Source of the DNA: Coix lacryma-jobi var. lacryma-jobi
Taxonomy: Eukaryota; Streptophyta; Magnoliopsida; Poales; Poaceae
Direction: 5' to 3'
Assembly (NCBI GenBank): GCA_009763385.1
Contig: CM019830.1
Location: forward strand, 91,514,649 to 91,578,648
DNA: 64,000 nucleotides
Part shown: piece by piece, positions 45,109-55,777 of the stretch
Position numbering within the stretch: the stretch's first letter is position 1
Layout of the letters: every line of letters starts with the position of its first letter
Notes under the pieces: model-generated
The model's input: only the letters and a program-made list of their open reading frames with translations
Told to the model about the DNA's origin: nothing
The model's database searches: none
Translations under genes and position numbers: made by a program

Positions 45109-45947
45109 CCACAAAACTCAGGCGCTGGTGGGCTGGTTTCCCGGTTTGGGCTTCAAAACCGGGGGTTGGTCGTGAAGGCTGGTTTCCCGGTTTGGGCCAC
45201 AAAACCGGGGGTGCGATGTCCAGGAAAAGGACGCAGAGCAGTGGCGGCACGTGGCGGCAATCGGGAGGTTGCGTTGAGGCAACGCTACGAGTTATGCGGG
45301 CGTGGCTGTCGGATCCACCTACCATCGAGTTGGTCCAGAATAACATTAAGGTTTAGCTGGTTTGCTCTGTAAGTAGTTAGGGGTAGAGTGGGAATTAGGA
45401 ATAGTTAGAATTAGGATAAGTAGGGGGAGACACCCACCTTCCCATTTATCTTAGTCATTTGCTCTTTGCTTCTAGGGTTTCCTGCTCTCCCAATCCCCTG
45501 CTGTAGCTAGCTGAGATCCGCAGAGAACCATACCTCTATGTACTGGAGATTTTGAGGAAGTGAGGCCGTAACCTCACTGTTGTAGCATGTGGTAGCCACA
45601 CGGTTGCAGATCGATGTGTTGATTCGCGTTTTGGTGCGTCTTTGCGAAATCCATTTGAATCAACTTGTTCTTTGTAGTGAGGAGGTCATTTCGACCAAAG
45701 GAATTTATCTAACTCCTCACGAACAAGTAGATTGGGTCGATTTCGTTTTCGTGGCGCTTTTTCGGTTCATCACCTTCCCCTTTGATTTCCCGTTGATTGA
45801 GTTGATTTGAGCGGATGATTTCTTGGGGATAGTCTCCTAACTACCTCGTGATCATCCTCTCCAAGTTTGGGATCAAGGGATTTTGGATTGGATCGATTTG
45901 GAGGAGATTTAGGTGAAGGGCGACCGAAATCGCCCTCACTGGGTGTC

Positions 45948-46210
45948 GGCGGACAGTCCGCCACCCCAGGCGCGGACAGTCCGCGCATCGGGGCTGGTCC
46001 AGTCCAGCCGCTGGCTGCATCTGCTATTTTCGCTCAGGACACCGGCAGACAGTCTGCCGTGCTAAAGCGCGGACAGTCCGGGACCGAGCAGGGGGACTTC
46101 AGCAGCCGTGTGTTTTTGGACACTTGATCGGCGGACAGTCCGCCACCAGATTGCGGACAGTCCGCAGTAAGCGCGGACAGTCCGGGACCCCAGGGCCGAA
46201 CAGTCCGGGA
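45948..46210 (+). repeat. Cluster of GGACAGTCCG palindromes in E 5' LTR
   Basis: Eight copies of a GGACAGTCCG-type motif in about 260 bases, several extended to GCGGACAGTCCGC. The same cluster is in the 3' LTR (55515-55777). This resembles the palindromic repeats of maize Sirevirus LTRs. Confidence 0.85.
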
Positions 46211-46622
46211 CTTGCCTGAAGGTTGCATTTTAGTGCATTTGCTCTCCCGGCTTCCTCGCATGGTTTTCGGACTTCTCTTTTGGCCTTGTAGTTGACCAAG
46301 GAACCTCTCTAGGTATCCTTGCTACTCGTTAGCATCGGTATTTGGGGATTTCTCGACGTAGCCATCTATCTACGTTCGAGACTTGGTTTTTGAGGGTCGA
46401 ACTTGCTCCGGTGCTTTTGCTGTTTGGTTTGCTATCACTTTGTGGTGCCTCGCTGTGGTCCTAGGGATCATCCACCCTCTTCCAAGGGTCGTGGGCATCA
46501 CGGTTTCGGTCATAGCTTTCGGGAAGTGATTTTGGGACATTTGGCCAAAGTTTTGAGAGAAATTTTATTGGCTCCCATTCACCCCCCTCTGGTCGCCTTG
46601 CTAGTGCTTTCTCGGTCCTTCA

Positions 46623-46640
46623 ATTGGTATTGGAGCAGGT
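46623..46640 (+). other. Primer binding site of element E (initiator Met tRNA type)
   Basis: ATTGGTATTGGAGCAGG directly follows the 5' LTR. It resembles the initiator-Met site TGGTATCAGAGC. Confidence 0.8.
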
Positions 46641-46685
46641 TAAGGATCTTCCACCTTAGCCGGTTCCAGATCCACAGAAGGCGAC

Positions 46686-49338
46686 ATGGATCGCGGCGTG
46701 GGGAAACCGCCGTTTTTCGATGGGATGAACTATGCGTATTGGAAGATACGCATGTCGGCCTATCTGCAGAGTTTGGGTGCTTCCATTTGGGATATTTGCA
46801 ACTTTGCCAATTACGTGGTCTTGGCTGCTCATGTCTCTCAGCTTCAGATTGATGAGCACGATGCCAATAGCCGAGCCCGTAATGCTCTTTTCTCATGCTT
46901 GAGCATGAGTGAGTTTGATCGTGTTTCTCACCTCGCTACGGCTCGGGAGATTTGGGCTACCCTCATGCGTTTCCATGAGGGAACCTCTCAAGTCAAAACT
47001 CGTCTCTTCGAGTCGTTGAAGCGAGAGTATGAGAACTTTCGACATATGCCTGGCGAGAGCATAGAAAGTTTATTCGCTCGCTTTCAGGTGATTGTCAACA
47101 GGATGAGGGCTAACAAGGAGTTGTTGCCTTTTGACGATCATGAGAGAGCTTTAAAGCTTTTGCATACTCTTGATCGGTCGGTGTGGGATTCCAAGGTTTA
47201 GGCGATCATCGAATCGCCTAACTATGAGACCCTCACGTGCGACGAGCTCTTCAGTAAGCTCAAGTCCAGTGAGATCGATGCCATGGCAAGGGCTTCTTAT
47301 GAAAATCCTTCTGGCTCGTCGATGGCTTTGCTTTCTGGCTCTTCTACTACCCCCTCTGGAGGTTTTGCACTCTCTTCTCTCTTTTCTGTCACAAAGGAGC
47401 AGCTGGAGTCTTTGGGGGATGACTAGTTGGCTATGCTCGCCAACCGGTTCTCGCGGTTTCACAACAACCGCATGAACCGTCGCCGCGGAGTAGGACGCTC
47501 GGGATGCTACGAGTGCGGCGACCCCAACCACTTCATCGCCTACTGTCCCAAGAAGAAGCACTCATCTGGGAAGGGCGATCATGGGCACAAGTACGACTCC
47601 GGCAAGTGCAAGGAGAAGTACGTTCCCGCAAGGCACAAGCGGAAGGACGGCTTCAACAAGGAGTACATCAAGACGAAGTACTTGGAGAAGGCCCAGGCTG
47701 AGCAGCGTGCTTTCTTCGCCATGCTCAGCGACGTCGATGACTCGGACGACGACTCCGCTTCCTCAAGCGACGACGAGTCCGAGAAGAAGAAGAGGATCGA
47801 GGACAAGCTGAACAGTCTTTGCTTTTTCGCCGCCGATGACGGCTTCTACACCATGGCCCTCGGCAAGGAGGTCGACGGCGAGCTGGAGGAGACCCCTCGG
47901 AACGACGACGACAACGACGACACCTCTCAGGTATCTCTGACCCCCGACGAGCTTTCTGCTGAGGTCGAGAAGCTTACTGCCGCGCTCCTTAGTCAGGATA
48001 AGTTGCTTAGGCGTGTCGCTAGAGAGCGCAAGGAGTTTAGGCAGAAGTGGGAGGATACGGTGAAGGAACTTGAATCTGTCAAGTCTAGCGTTGTTTTCAC
48101 CGAGGAGGAGGAGTGTGAGATGTGCACCACGCACATGACTGACCTTCTCACTTTGAGGGGTAAGTATGTGGCATTGGTTGGAGAGGTGGATGAGCTCCGG
48201 GCTAGACCCATGCTGTTGGGTGCGTGGAAGACTTGTCCTGTCTTGCAATCCGAGTTGGCAGAGAAGAATGCCAAGATTGTGTCTCTTGAAGAGGCCAACT
48301 CAGGTAGCACATGTGTGGCGAGGTGTGTTCTTTGTGAGGGTTTGGAGATGGAGATCGCAAACGTGAATCATGACAAGATGCAAACTGAGGAAGAAAACAC
48401 ATACCTTTGGACCATCTTGTCATGGGTGTCTAGTGGTGAGCCACAGCTCGGGATGGTGATCTCCCAATTCAAGCGAGCTGCTGGAGGTCCTGGTGTAGGT
48501 TTTGCTCCGGGTGTTGATGTGTCATCTTTTGGGAAGATTGGAGAGTCGAGTGGTCTTAACCCATGTGAGAAGCCCAACTCCACCACTACTCCCAAGCATA
48601 CCAAGATTCCACGCAAAGAGCCTCTCAAGCCTAACACCAAGGATGGGGTCTTTGTTGAACCTCCGAGAGCTCCACCAAAGAAACAATCATGGGCTCCAAA
48701 ACCAAACCACCTCAAGAACAAGCTTGACACCATGCCACCCATCCAGGAGGAGCTTATGCCATAGAAGGGCAAAGTGATCCACACCCACTACCGTGAGTAC
48801 CAACAACCCCCTTTGAGAGCGGTGAGGTACCATTGTGAGCATTGTGGGAGAGATGGACACTTGAGTGAGTTTTGCTTTCGGCGCAAGAGAGAGGCGCGCC
48901 GTGCTAGGGAGATGAACAATGCGGACATGTACCATCCTTTCCATGATGTACATGTGCCAAATGTTCAGAGGAGAGCTCCAAGGAGAGCGGCTAGGCCTAG
49001 AGGTCCAGAACCTCAAGTTCCCTGGCCTAGGCAGCGGAGAGGACGTGCCCGGCGGGAGCCTGCAGTTGTAGGCTACGGACCCCGTGGCGGTGGCTTTGTA
49101 GTTGACCACTTTTCTCGACCGCGTTTTGAGTATCGAGCGCTCCTTCCCCAGCGGACCACGTTTTCCTCAGCGTGGTGATCGCTTTCCCCGTAGGCGTGCT
49201 AGGAATGGTGTTTCTGCTAACCGTTCTTTTGAGCAGTCGGCCCAACACTAGTATTCCCCTTATTTCACTAACCCCAGTGTTGGACCGTATGCTCACCCTA
49301 TGTCTTTTTATTGATGTAGGTAAAATAATTGGAGAACG
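46686..49338 (+). pseudogene. Element E gag
   Basis: ATG 46686 starts MDRGVGKPPFFDGMNYAYWK, a typical Ty1/copia gag start (DUF4219/UBN2 type). It continues through DRVSHLATAREIWATLMRFH, a CCHC knuckle (CYECGDPNHFIAYC, about 47506-47547), an acidic/Ser-rich stretch (DDSDDDSASSSDDESEKKK), a likely coiled coil (about 47940-48300) and a second knuckle (CEHCGRDGHLSEFC, about 48835-48880). TAG stops at 47199, 47424 and 48762 stand where Gln is expected. Between about 49150 and 49340 the frame is lost and regained before the protease. Two zinc knuckles and a long extension make this gag unusually long for copia. Confidence 0.9.
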
Positions 49339-49983
49339 TTTGGTTGGTGGACTCCGGTTGCTCAAGGCACATGACCGGAAACGCCAAGTGGTTCTGCAGT
49401 CTTACTCCGGTCGCCGGGAAGGAGTTTATCACCTTCGGCGACAATAGCAAAGGTAAAGTGTTGTCTCGTGGGTCGGTGTGAGTTAATGAGCACTTTTTGT
49501 TGCGTGATGTTGCTCTTGTTTCTAACTTGCATTTTAACCTTCTTTCTGTTTCACAACTTTTTGATGATGACTATGAGATTCGTTTTAAACCGAATCTCAG
49601 TCGTATTTTGGACCCTCAAGGCAATCTTGTTTGTGTGATTTCGCCCTTTGGGAAAGTCTTTCGTGCGGATTTCTCGGAGTCTTTTGGCATTTCCCGCTGT
49701 CTTGTGGCTGGACCTTCCTCCTCTGATCTTTGGAAGTGGCATAGGAGACTAGGACATTTGAGCTTCGACTTGCATGCAAGACTTAGTTCACTTGGCCTAA
49801 TCCGAGGATTGCCCAAGTTGTCAATGGAGAAGGATCTTATTTGCCATTTATTGTAGACATGGGAAGATGGTTGCTGCTCCCCACCATCCAGTGACTTTGG
49901 TCATGACCAAGCACCCTGGAGAGCTTTTGCACATGGACCTTGTTGGTCCGGCTCGGGTGAGCTCGTTTGGGGGGAAGTGATAT
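49339..49983 (+). pseudogene. Element E protease and GAG-pre-integrase region
   Basis: In the gag frame, WLVDSGCSRHMTG (from 49341) is the copia aspartic protease site, here Asp-Ser-Gly. A TGA at 49479-49481 interrupts it. After LLRDVALVSNLHFNLLSVSQL the pre-integrase domain follows, with WHRRLGHLSFD (about 49737-49770). A TAG at 49854-49856 and a frame change lead into HGKMVAAPHHPV and LHMDLVGPARVSSFGGK in the pol frame, closed by TGA 49978-49980 where Trp is expected. Confidence 0.88.
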
Positions 49984-52512
49984 GTGCTTGTTGTTGTTGA
50001 TGACTTTTCGAGATATTCGTGGGTCTTCTTTTTAGCTGAGAAGACCGAGACTTTCTCCTTTGCTCGCAATCTGATTTTACGTCTTCAGAACGAGTTCCCT
50101 TTGAACTCGATGCGAGCTATTAGGAGTGATAATGGTTCTGAATTCAAGAATTCGGATTTTGAGAAGTTTTGTAACTCTTTGGGTTTAGAGCATCAGTTTT
50201 CTTCCCCCTACACACCACCCCAAAATGGTGTAGTAGAGAGGAAGAATCGGACCCTTGTAGAGATGGCCAGGACGATGCTCGATGAGCATAGGACTCCTAG
50301 GCGATATTGGGCCGAAGCTATGAGCACTGCATGCTACATTTCCAATCGCATTTTTCTCCAAGCTTTCTTGAAAAAGACATCTTATGAGTTGCGTTTTGGA
50401 AAACTCCCCGAGGTGAGTTATTTTCGAGTTTTTGGTTGCCATTGTTTTATACTCAAAAAGGGCAACTTGGACAAGTTTGAGTCTCGTTCTTCGAACGGTG
50501 TGTTTTTGGGTTATGGCACTCATACTCGCGCTTATCGTGTACTTAACCTTGACACTAACCGAGTCATGGAGACATCCAATGTCACCTTCGACGAGACCAT
50601 GGTTTGTCCTTCTTCTCGTTTTGAGCGCGCAGGTGATCATGAGGTTGGTGAGCCTCTTTTTGATGACGAGCACGAGGGTGCTGAAGGTATAGATGATCCA
50701 GCACCCCCTCCACTTGTTGTGCCGCAAGGAGCGGCTTCTACTACAACTCACGGCCCCGACACGTCTTCTTCCTGGGGGTCGTGGGATCCGCCACCCCGAG
50801 CTGTACCCTTTGTACCCGGGGAGGCACCAGCTGCTGTTGAGGGGGAGGCCACTTTGGCAAGGGAGGCGCCACGACACATTCAGCGCCAGCACCCGCCTCA
50901 GCAGATGATCGGCAGCATCGACGAACGTGTCACCCGGTCAAGGCAAATCTCTCACTTTGCTCATTCTACATTTGTTGCTGATTTTGAACCCCGGGATGTT
51001 GGACTCGCTTTGACAGATCCAGATTGGGTTAATGCCATGCATGAGGAGCTTGAGAACTTTGAGAGAAATCGGGTTTGGGTTCTAGTGTCTCCACCTTCTG
51101 AGTGTCACCCAATTGGGACAAAATGGGTTTTCAAAAACAAACAGGGAGAAGATGGCCATGTTGTGAGAAACAAGGCCAAACTCGTAGCCCAGGGATATAG
51201 TCAGAAGGAGGAGATAGACTATGAGGAGACATTTGCTCCTGTAGCTCGTTTGAAGGCAATTAGGATACTCTTGGCTTTTGCTGCATCCAAAGGTTTCAAA
51301 CTTTTTCAAACGGATGTCAAGAGTGCCTTCCTAAACGGCTACATAGAAGAGGAGGTGTATGTTAGACAACCCCCTGGTTTTGAAAATCCCAAGTTTCCAA
51401 ACCATGTCTTTAAACTCCACAAAGCTTTGTATGGTTTGAAACAAGCCCCTAGAGCCTGGTATGATAGGTTGAAAACCTTTTTGCTTGCTAAGGGTTTTAA
51501 AATGGGATGTGTAGATAAAACGCTCTTTCTCCTCAAGCAAGGCACTGATACTCTCTTGGTCCAAATTTACGTGGATGATACCATTTTCGGTGGTTCTTCT
51601 CACGCTTTGGTTGCCAAGTTTGCAGATACTATGAGTAGGGAATTTGAGATGAGCATCATGGGCGAGTTGACGTTTTTCCTCGGGTTGCAAATCAAGCAAT
51701 CTCGGGAAGGGACGTTCGTGCACCAGGGCAAGTACACCCGGGACATTCTGAAGAAATTCAATATGAGTGAGGCCAAGCCTCTTCCAACACCCATGTCGAC
51801 CACAACGGCACTGGATGCGGACAAGGAGGGACAAGCTGTGGACCAGAACGAGTACCAGAGTATGATCGGGTCGCTGCTGTACCTGACAGCAACACGCCCG
51901 GACATTCAGTTCGCGGTGTGTCTTTGCGCGCGATTTCAGTCTTTGCCGCGCACCTCTCACCGTCAGGCAGTCAAGCGCATTATGAGGTACTTATGCTTCA
52001 CTCCTGAGTTTGGGATTTGGTATTCTGCTTCCTCCACCCTTTCCCTTTGTGGTTATTCCGATGCCGATTTTGCTGGTTGTCGCATTGAGCGCAAGTCCAC
52101 TTCTGGGACTTGCCAGTTTATTGGTTCTTCTCTTGTGTCGTGGCCTTCTCGCAAGCAGTCTAGTGTCGCCCAGTCTACCACGGAGGCTGAGTATGTTGCT
52201 ACGGCTAGCTGCTGTTCCCAGTTACTCTGGATGATGGCCACTTTGCGGGATTTTGGTCTGAGCTTTTCTCGTGTTCCTTTGCTTTGTGACAGCATGAGTG
52301 CTATTAGCATTGCTAAGAACCCCGTGCTTCACTCGAAGACCAAACACATTGATGTGCGCTTTCATTTTTTGCGAGACCATTATGAGAAGGGTGATATCGA
52401 CCTTCGCCATGTCGATACTAATCATCAGTTGGCTGATATTTTCACCAAGCCTTTGGACCAATCAACCTTTAATCGGTTGAGAGGTGAGCTTGGTGTTTGT
52501 TTCCCCTTTTAG
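49981..52512 (+). CDS. Element E integrase, reverse transcriptase and RNase H (open frame)
   Basis: An open frame of about 840 codons with no stop, by far the best-preserved coding unit here. Integrase core: VVDDFSRYSWVFF (first Asp), RSDNGSEF (second Asp), NGVVERKNRT (Glu). RT: TKWVFKNKQGEDG, FAPVARLKAIR, QTDVKSAFLNG, ALYGLKQAPRAWY, catalytic YVDDTIFG (about 51570-51593), FFLGLQIKQ. RNase H: GYSDADFAGC, KSTSGTCQFIG, STTEAEYVA, DVRFHFLRDH, HQLADIFTKPL; it ends GVCFPF at 52512. All catalytic residues I can check are present. No natural start lies here: the upstream gag-protease frame is broken, so the product is unlikely to be made as such. Confidence 0.93.
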   Translation, partial: YVLVVVDDFSRYSWVFFLAEKTETFSFARNLILRLQNEFPLNSMRAIRSDNGSEFKNSDFEKFCNSLGLEHQFSSPYTPPQNGVVERKNRTLVEMARTMLDEHRTPRRYWAEAMSTACYISNRIFLQAFLKKTSYELRFGKLPEVSYFRVFGCHCFILKKGNLDKFESRSSNGVFLGYGTHTRAYRVLNLDTNRVMETSNVTFDETMVCPSSRFERAGDHEVGEPLFDDEHEGAEGIDDPAPPPLVVPQGAASTTTHGPDTSSSWGSWDPPPRAVPFVPGEAPAAVEGEATLAREAPRHIQRQHPPQQMIGSIDERVTRSRQISHFAHSTFVADFEPRDVGLALTDPDWVNAMHEELENFERNRVWVLVSPPSECHPIGTKWVFKNKQGEDGHVVRNKAKLVAQGYSQKEEIDYEETFAPVARLKAIRILLAFAASKGFKLFQTDVKSAFLNGYIEEEVYVRQPPGFENPKFPNHVFKLHKALYGLKQAPRAWYDRLKTFLLAKGFKMGCVDKTLFLLKQGTDTLLVQIYVDDTIFGGSSHALVAKFADTMSREFEMSIMGELTFFLGLQIKQSREGTFVHQGKYTRDILKKFNMSEAKPLPTPMSTTTALDADKEGQAVDQNEYQSMIGSLLYLTATRPDIQFAVCLCARFQSLPRTSHRQAVKRIMRYLCFTPEFGIWYSASSTLSLCGYSDADFAGCRIERKSTSGTCQFIGSSLVSWPSRKQSSVAQSTTEAEYVATASCCSQLLWMMATLRDFGLSFSRVPLLCDSMSAISIAKNPVLHSKTKHIDVRFHFLRDHYEKGDIDLRHVDTNHQLADIFTKPLDQSTFNRLRGELGVCFPF

Positions 52513-53491
52513 ATGGGGGAAACATTTTGGTTCTTGTATGATAGACTGTCTCTTTCTTGTTTGTCTTTGTTTTCTTTTGCATTTCAGCATACGCTATTAC
52601 ATTCTGAGCTTCATGTATATACTCTTTAGAATGTGATTATGCTCTGTTTAGTATGCTCCGATGCTTATGTTGATGCTATGTAGCTTATGCTCTTTCTAAT
52701 CACTGATACATGCTGTGCGCTGAGCTATTTTTGAATGGTGAATCTGCTTAACAAACATAAAACTTGAGAATGTTCACCATTGAGATATGCAACTAGCATG
52801 TGTAGGATGTGTTGAATTCACTCGTGCTTTTCATATATGCTAGGTTGCTATGTCTCTAGGTTTGAGTCATTCACTTGCTTGGTATGTTCATATTCTGTTT
52901 AAAATCTGAACCAAGTTAAGTGAATTGGAATGATCGAGATGGGATTGCTTGTCAACACGTCACAGTTTCAAGACTGTTTCTCATTGCACCTTGAGTTAAA
53001 CTTGAGTTTTGTAGTGTATGACCGAAACTGTTGCTTTAAGCTTCTGATTGCTTCTGCATAGGCTTCGCACAGTTGGAAAGTTAGGCAATGACAAGCTTTC
53101 AACCTCTCGCAGTCACATGCTGAATTCTGAACTTGTGTAATTACACCGCTGCAACTCCGATTAAAATTTGAAAACAGAAGTCTATGTTTCATTCTGCAGC
53201 ATGATGACTGAACTTTGCTAGGGGTAGTTCACCTTGTATACATGTTTAGCACTTGTTTGAATTCCTGTCTATACATGTTGTGTGCTATTTTGATGGTGAA
53301 TACCTTTTTGGCCAAAAACTGCTCAGTGTGCTCTCATGTTCATATTTTGTATTTGATGATCAGTTTGAGCCTTTGCTAGCTTGTATGCTTTCCAGTGAGT
53401 CATTAGAGCTATACTGTTTAGAGCATCTTTGCATTTTCTTGACTATATTCCTGAAGCTGCTAACTTGCATCGTGACTCATATGCATTTTAG

Positions 53492-53657
53492 AAGGGGGAG
53501 AACTTCTCTTGTTTGGCACTTTTGTTGGTGCATTTTCTAAGGGGGAGAAAATTGCTTTCGGTTCCTTTTGCTTGATGGTGCATTTTCAACTAAGGGGGAG
53601 AATTTGGACAAATCATGTCTCCCATGTTGACGGTTATGTGCACCATGCAAGGGGGAG
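53492..53657 (+). other. Multiple polypurine motifs (4 x AAGGGGGAG)
   Basis: Exact AAGGGGGAG at 53492-53500, 53539-53547, 53592-53600 and 53649-53657, spaced about 50 bases. The functional tract before the LTR (54091) differs at one base (AAGAGGGAG). Repeated copies of this motif are, from memory, a Sirevirus hallmark. Confidence 0.85.
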
Positions 53658-53699
53658 CTTGCTCATGATGCGTTTTTGAAATTTCCAATTGGTTCGGAG

Positions 53700-53950
53700 C
53701 GTTTTTTTTGCTAGTTGTGTTGAGCCTTTGCCTCTTTCTTGAGGGACTAGCATTCGCCTTTCAGATTTTCAATTGGTGTCGAGCTTTCTTGCTAGTTGTG
53801 TTAAGCCTCTGTGCCTCTATCTTGAGGGACTAGCACTTTGCTTCGCTTTTTCAAATTGGTATTTGCTAGCGGGGTTGAGCCTGTTCTACCTCTTCTTGAG
53901 GGCTAGCTTTGTTTTGCTTGGTTGCGTCGAGCCGTTGCCCATGTCTTTGG
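53700..53950 (+). repeat. Degenerate tandem repeat, about 75-90-bp unit
   Basis: Three to four copies of TTGCTAGTTGTGTTGAGCC-like starts (53708, 53788, 53861, about 53915), each followed by CTTGAGGGACTAGC-like sequence. No known function. Confidence 0.75.
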
Positions 53951-54090
53951 GAACCATGTTGTTTCGCTCTTTCCACTTGACCTTCTTCGGCTTTGCTATG
54001 CTTTTGGGTCATTTGGTCGAGTTCTCTCTCTCCTTCTTCCTCCTTCTATTTCCTTTATGATTTGTGTGAGTAGTTGACAATGCACTCATC

Positions 54091-54101
54091 AAGAGGGAGA
54101 T
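54091..54101 (+). other. Polypurine tract of element E
   Basis: AAGAGGGAGAT directly precedes the TG of the 3' LTR. Confidence 0.88.
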
Positions 54102-54490
54102 TGCAGATACATGGGTGTATGCCGAGTCTCTGAGTGATGAGTGATTGTCAACTGGGATGATGCGCATGTTCTTTGGCTTGTGTTGTGCAGGTGTCGAGCA
54201 CGGATACAGTGATCAGAGGCAAGGTGAAGGTCAAGTAGAGACGTGCCGTGCCGATGGACCGAGAGTGGCGAAGGGCGGACGTGAGGCTTGGACTGAGGGA
54301 CCGGTGGCCCGAGGATCAGCTGTGGTGGCTGACAGCCTGGGACAGCGACGAGTGAAGACTTGCGGTCATGTGTTGCCTGAGTCGTGGACTTGGGGACACG
54401 TGTCGGTGGACGGGGTGCACGGGCGGTGCATCCCCTCTACAGCTTCAGTTTGGTGGTAGAGCCAGAGAGAAACCATCGGGTGGACGGTTT

Positions 54491-54714
54491 CCAGGTTTGG
54501 GCCTCAAAACCTGGGCGCGGATGGTTTCCGAGTTTGGCCACAAAACTTGGGCTGAGGACGGTTTCCAGGTTTGGGCCTCAAAACCTGGGTGCTGCGGGTT
54601 TGCTGAGTTTGGGCCACAAAACTCAGGCGCTGGTGGGCTGGTTTCCCGGTTTGGGCCTCAAAACCGGGGGTTGGTCGTGAAGGCTAGTTTCCCGGTTTGG
54701 GCCACAAAACTGGG
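54491..54714 (+). repeat. Six tandem hairpins with covarying stems in E 3' LTR
   Basis: Six units, each an 8-base stem around a 7-8-base loop (GGGCCTCA or GGGCCACA). Left and right arms: 54491 CCAGGTTT/AAACCTGG, 54528 CCGAGTTT/AAACTTGG, 54565 CCAGGTTT/AAACCTGG, 54603 CTGAGTTT/AAACTCAG, 54645 CCCGGTTT/AAACCGGG, 54691 CCCGGTTT/AAACTGGG. Four different stem sequences occur, and the arms change together. The two mismatched arms are perfect in the other LTR. This pattern indicates selection for base pairing in DNA or RNA. Confidence 0.85.
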
Positions 54715-55514
54715 GGTGCGACGTCCAGGAAAAGGACGCAGAGCGGTGGCGGCATGTGGCGGCAATCGGGAGGTTGCGTCGAGGCAACGCTACGAGTTGT
54801 GCGGGCGTGGCCGTCGGATCCACCTACCATTGAGTTGCTCCAGAATAACCTTAGGGTTTAGCTGGTTCGCTCTGTAAGTAGTTAGGGGTAGAGTGGGAAT
54901 TAGGAATAGTTAGAATTAGGATAAATAGGGGGAGACACCCACCTCCCCATTTATCTCAGTCATTTGCTCTTTGCTTCTAGGGTTTCCTGCTCTCCCAATC
55001 CCCTGCTGTAGCTAGCTGAGATCCGCAGAGAACCATACCTCTGTGTACTGCAGATTTTGAGGAAGTGAGGCCGTAACCTCACTGTTGTAGCGTGTGGTAG
55101 CCACACGGTTGCAGATCGATGTGTTGATTCGCTTTTTGGTTCGTGTTCTTCGCGTTCTTCGTTTCTCCGCAATTTTCCCGTCACTCGATCTCCCTCTCTA
55201 GTGCGTCTTTGCGAAATCTGTTTGAATCAACTTGTTCTTTGTAGTGAGGAGGTCATTTTGACCAAAGGAATTTAACTAACTCCTCACGAACAAGTAGATC
55301 CGGTTGATTTCATTTTCTTGGCCCTTTTTTGGTTCATCACCTTCCCCTTCGATTTCCCGTTGATTGAGTTGATTAGAGCGGATGATTTCTTGGGGATAGT
55401 CTCCTAACTACCTCGTGATCATCCTCTCCAAGTTTGGGATCAAGGGATTTTGGATTGGATCGATTTGGAGGAGATTTGGGTGAAGGGCGACCGAAATTGC
55501 CCTCACTGGGTGTC

Positions 55515-55777
55515 GGCGGACAGTCCGCCACCCCAGACGCGGACAGTCCGCGCATCGGGGCTGGTCCAGTCCAGCCGCTGGCTGCCTCTGCTGTTTTCGC
55601 TCGGGACACCGGCAGACAGTCCGCCGTGCTAAAGCGCGGATAGTCCGGGACCGAGCAGGGGGACATCAGTAGCCGTGTGTTTTTGGACACTTGACCGGCG
55701 GACAGTCCGCCACCAGAGTGCGGACAGTCCGCAGTAAGCGCGGACAGTCCGGGACCCCAGGGCCGGACAGTCCGGGA
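55515..55777 (+). repeat. Cluster of GGACAGTCCG palindromes in E 3' LTR
   Basis: Eight GGACAGTCCG-type motifs, including GCGGACAGTCCGC repeated, parallel to 45948-46210. Confidence 0.85.

Larger units (their letters stand above)
40212..46622 (+). repeat. 5' LTR of element E (2.0 kb, split by solo LTR F)
   Basis: It starts TGCGGATACATGGG and ends GGTCCTTCA, matching the 3' LTR. Its two parts are 40212-40723 and 45104-46622. Relative to the 3' LTR it lacks about 60 bases near 45625 and differs near 46255. Confidence 0.95.
52513..54090 (+). other. Sirevirus downstream region between pol and the 3' LTR
   Basis: About 1.6 kb without a supported gene. It holds four AAGGGGGAG motifs and a degenerate tandem repeat (53700-53950). 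Some Sireviruses carry an envelope-like ORF here. The only candidate, a Leu/Phe-rich 95-codon frame at 53773-54060, lies on the tandem repeat and is not convincing. Confidence 0.7.

Noticed and set aside
53773..54060. Hydrophobic 95-codon ORF downstream of E pol, a possible envelope-like protein
   Set aside because: It lies over a tandem repeat, lacks a signal-peptide plus domain plan, and its Leu/Phe content follows from T-rich sequence.
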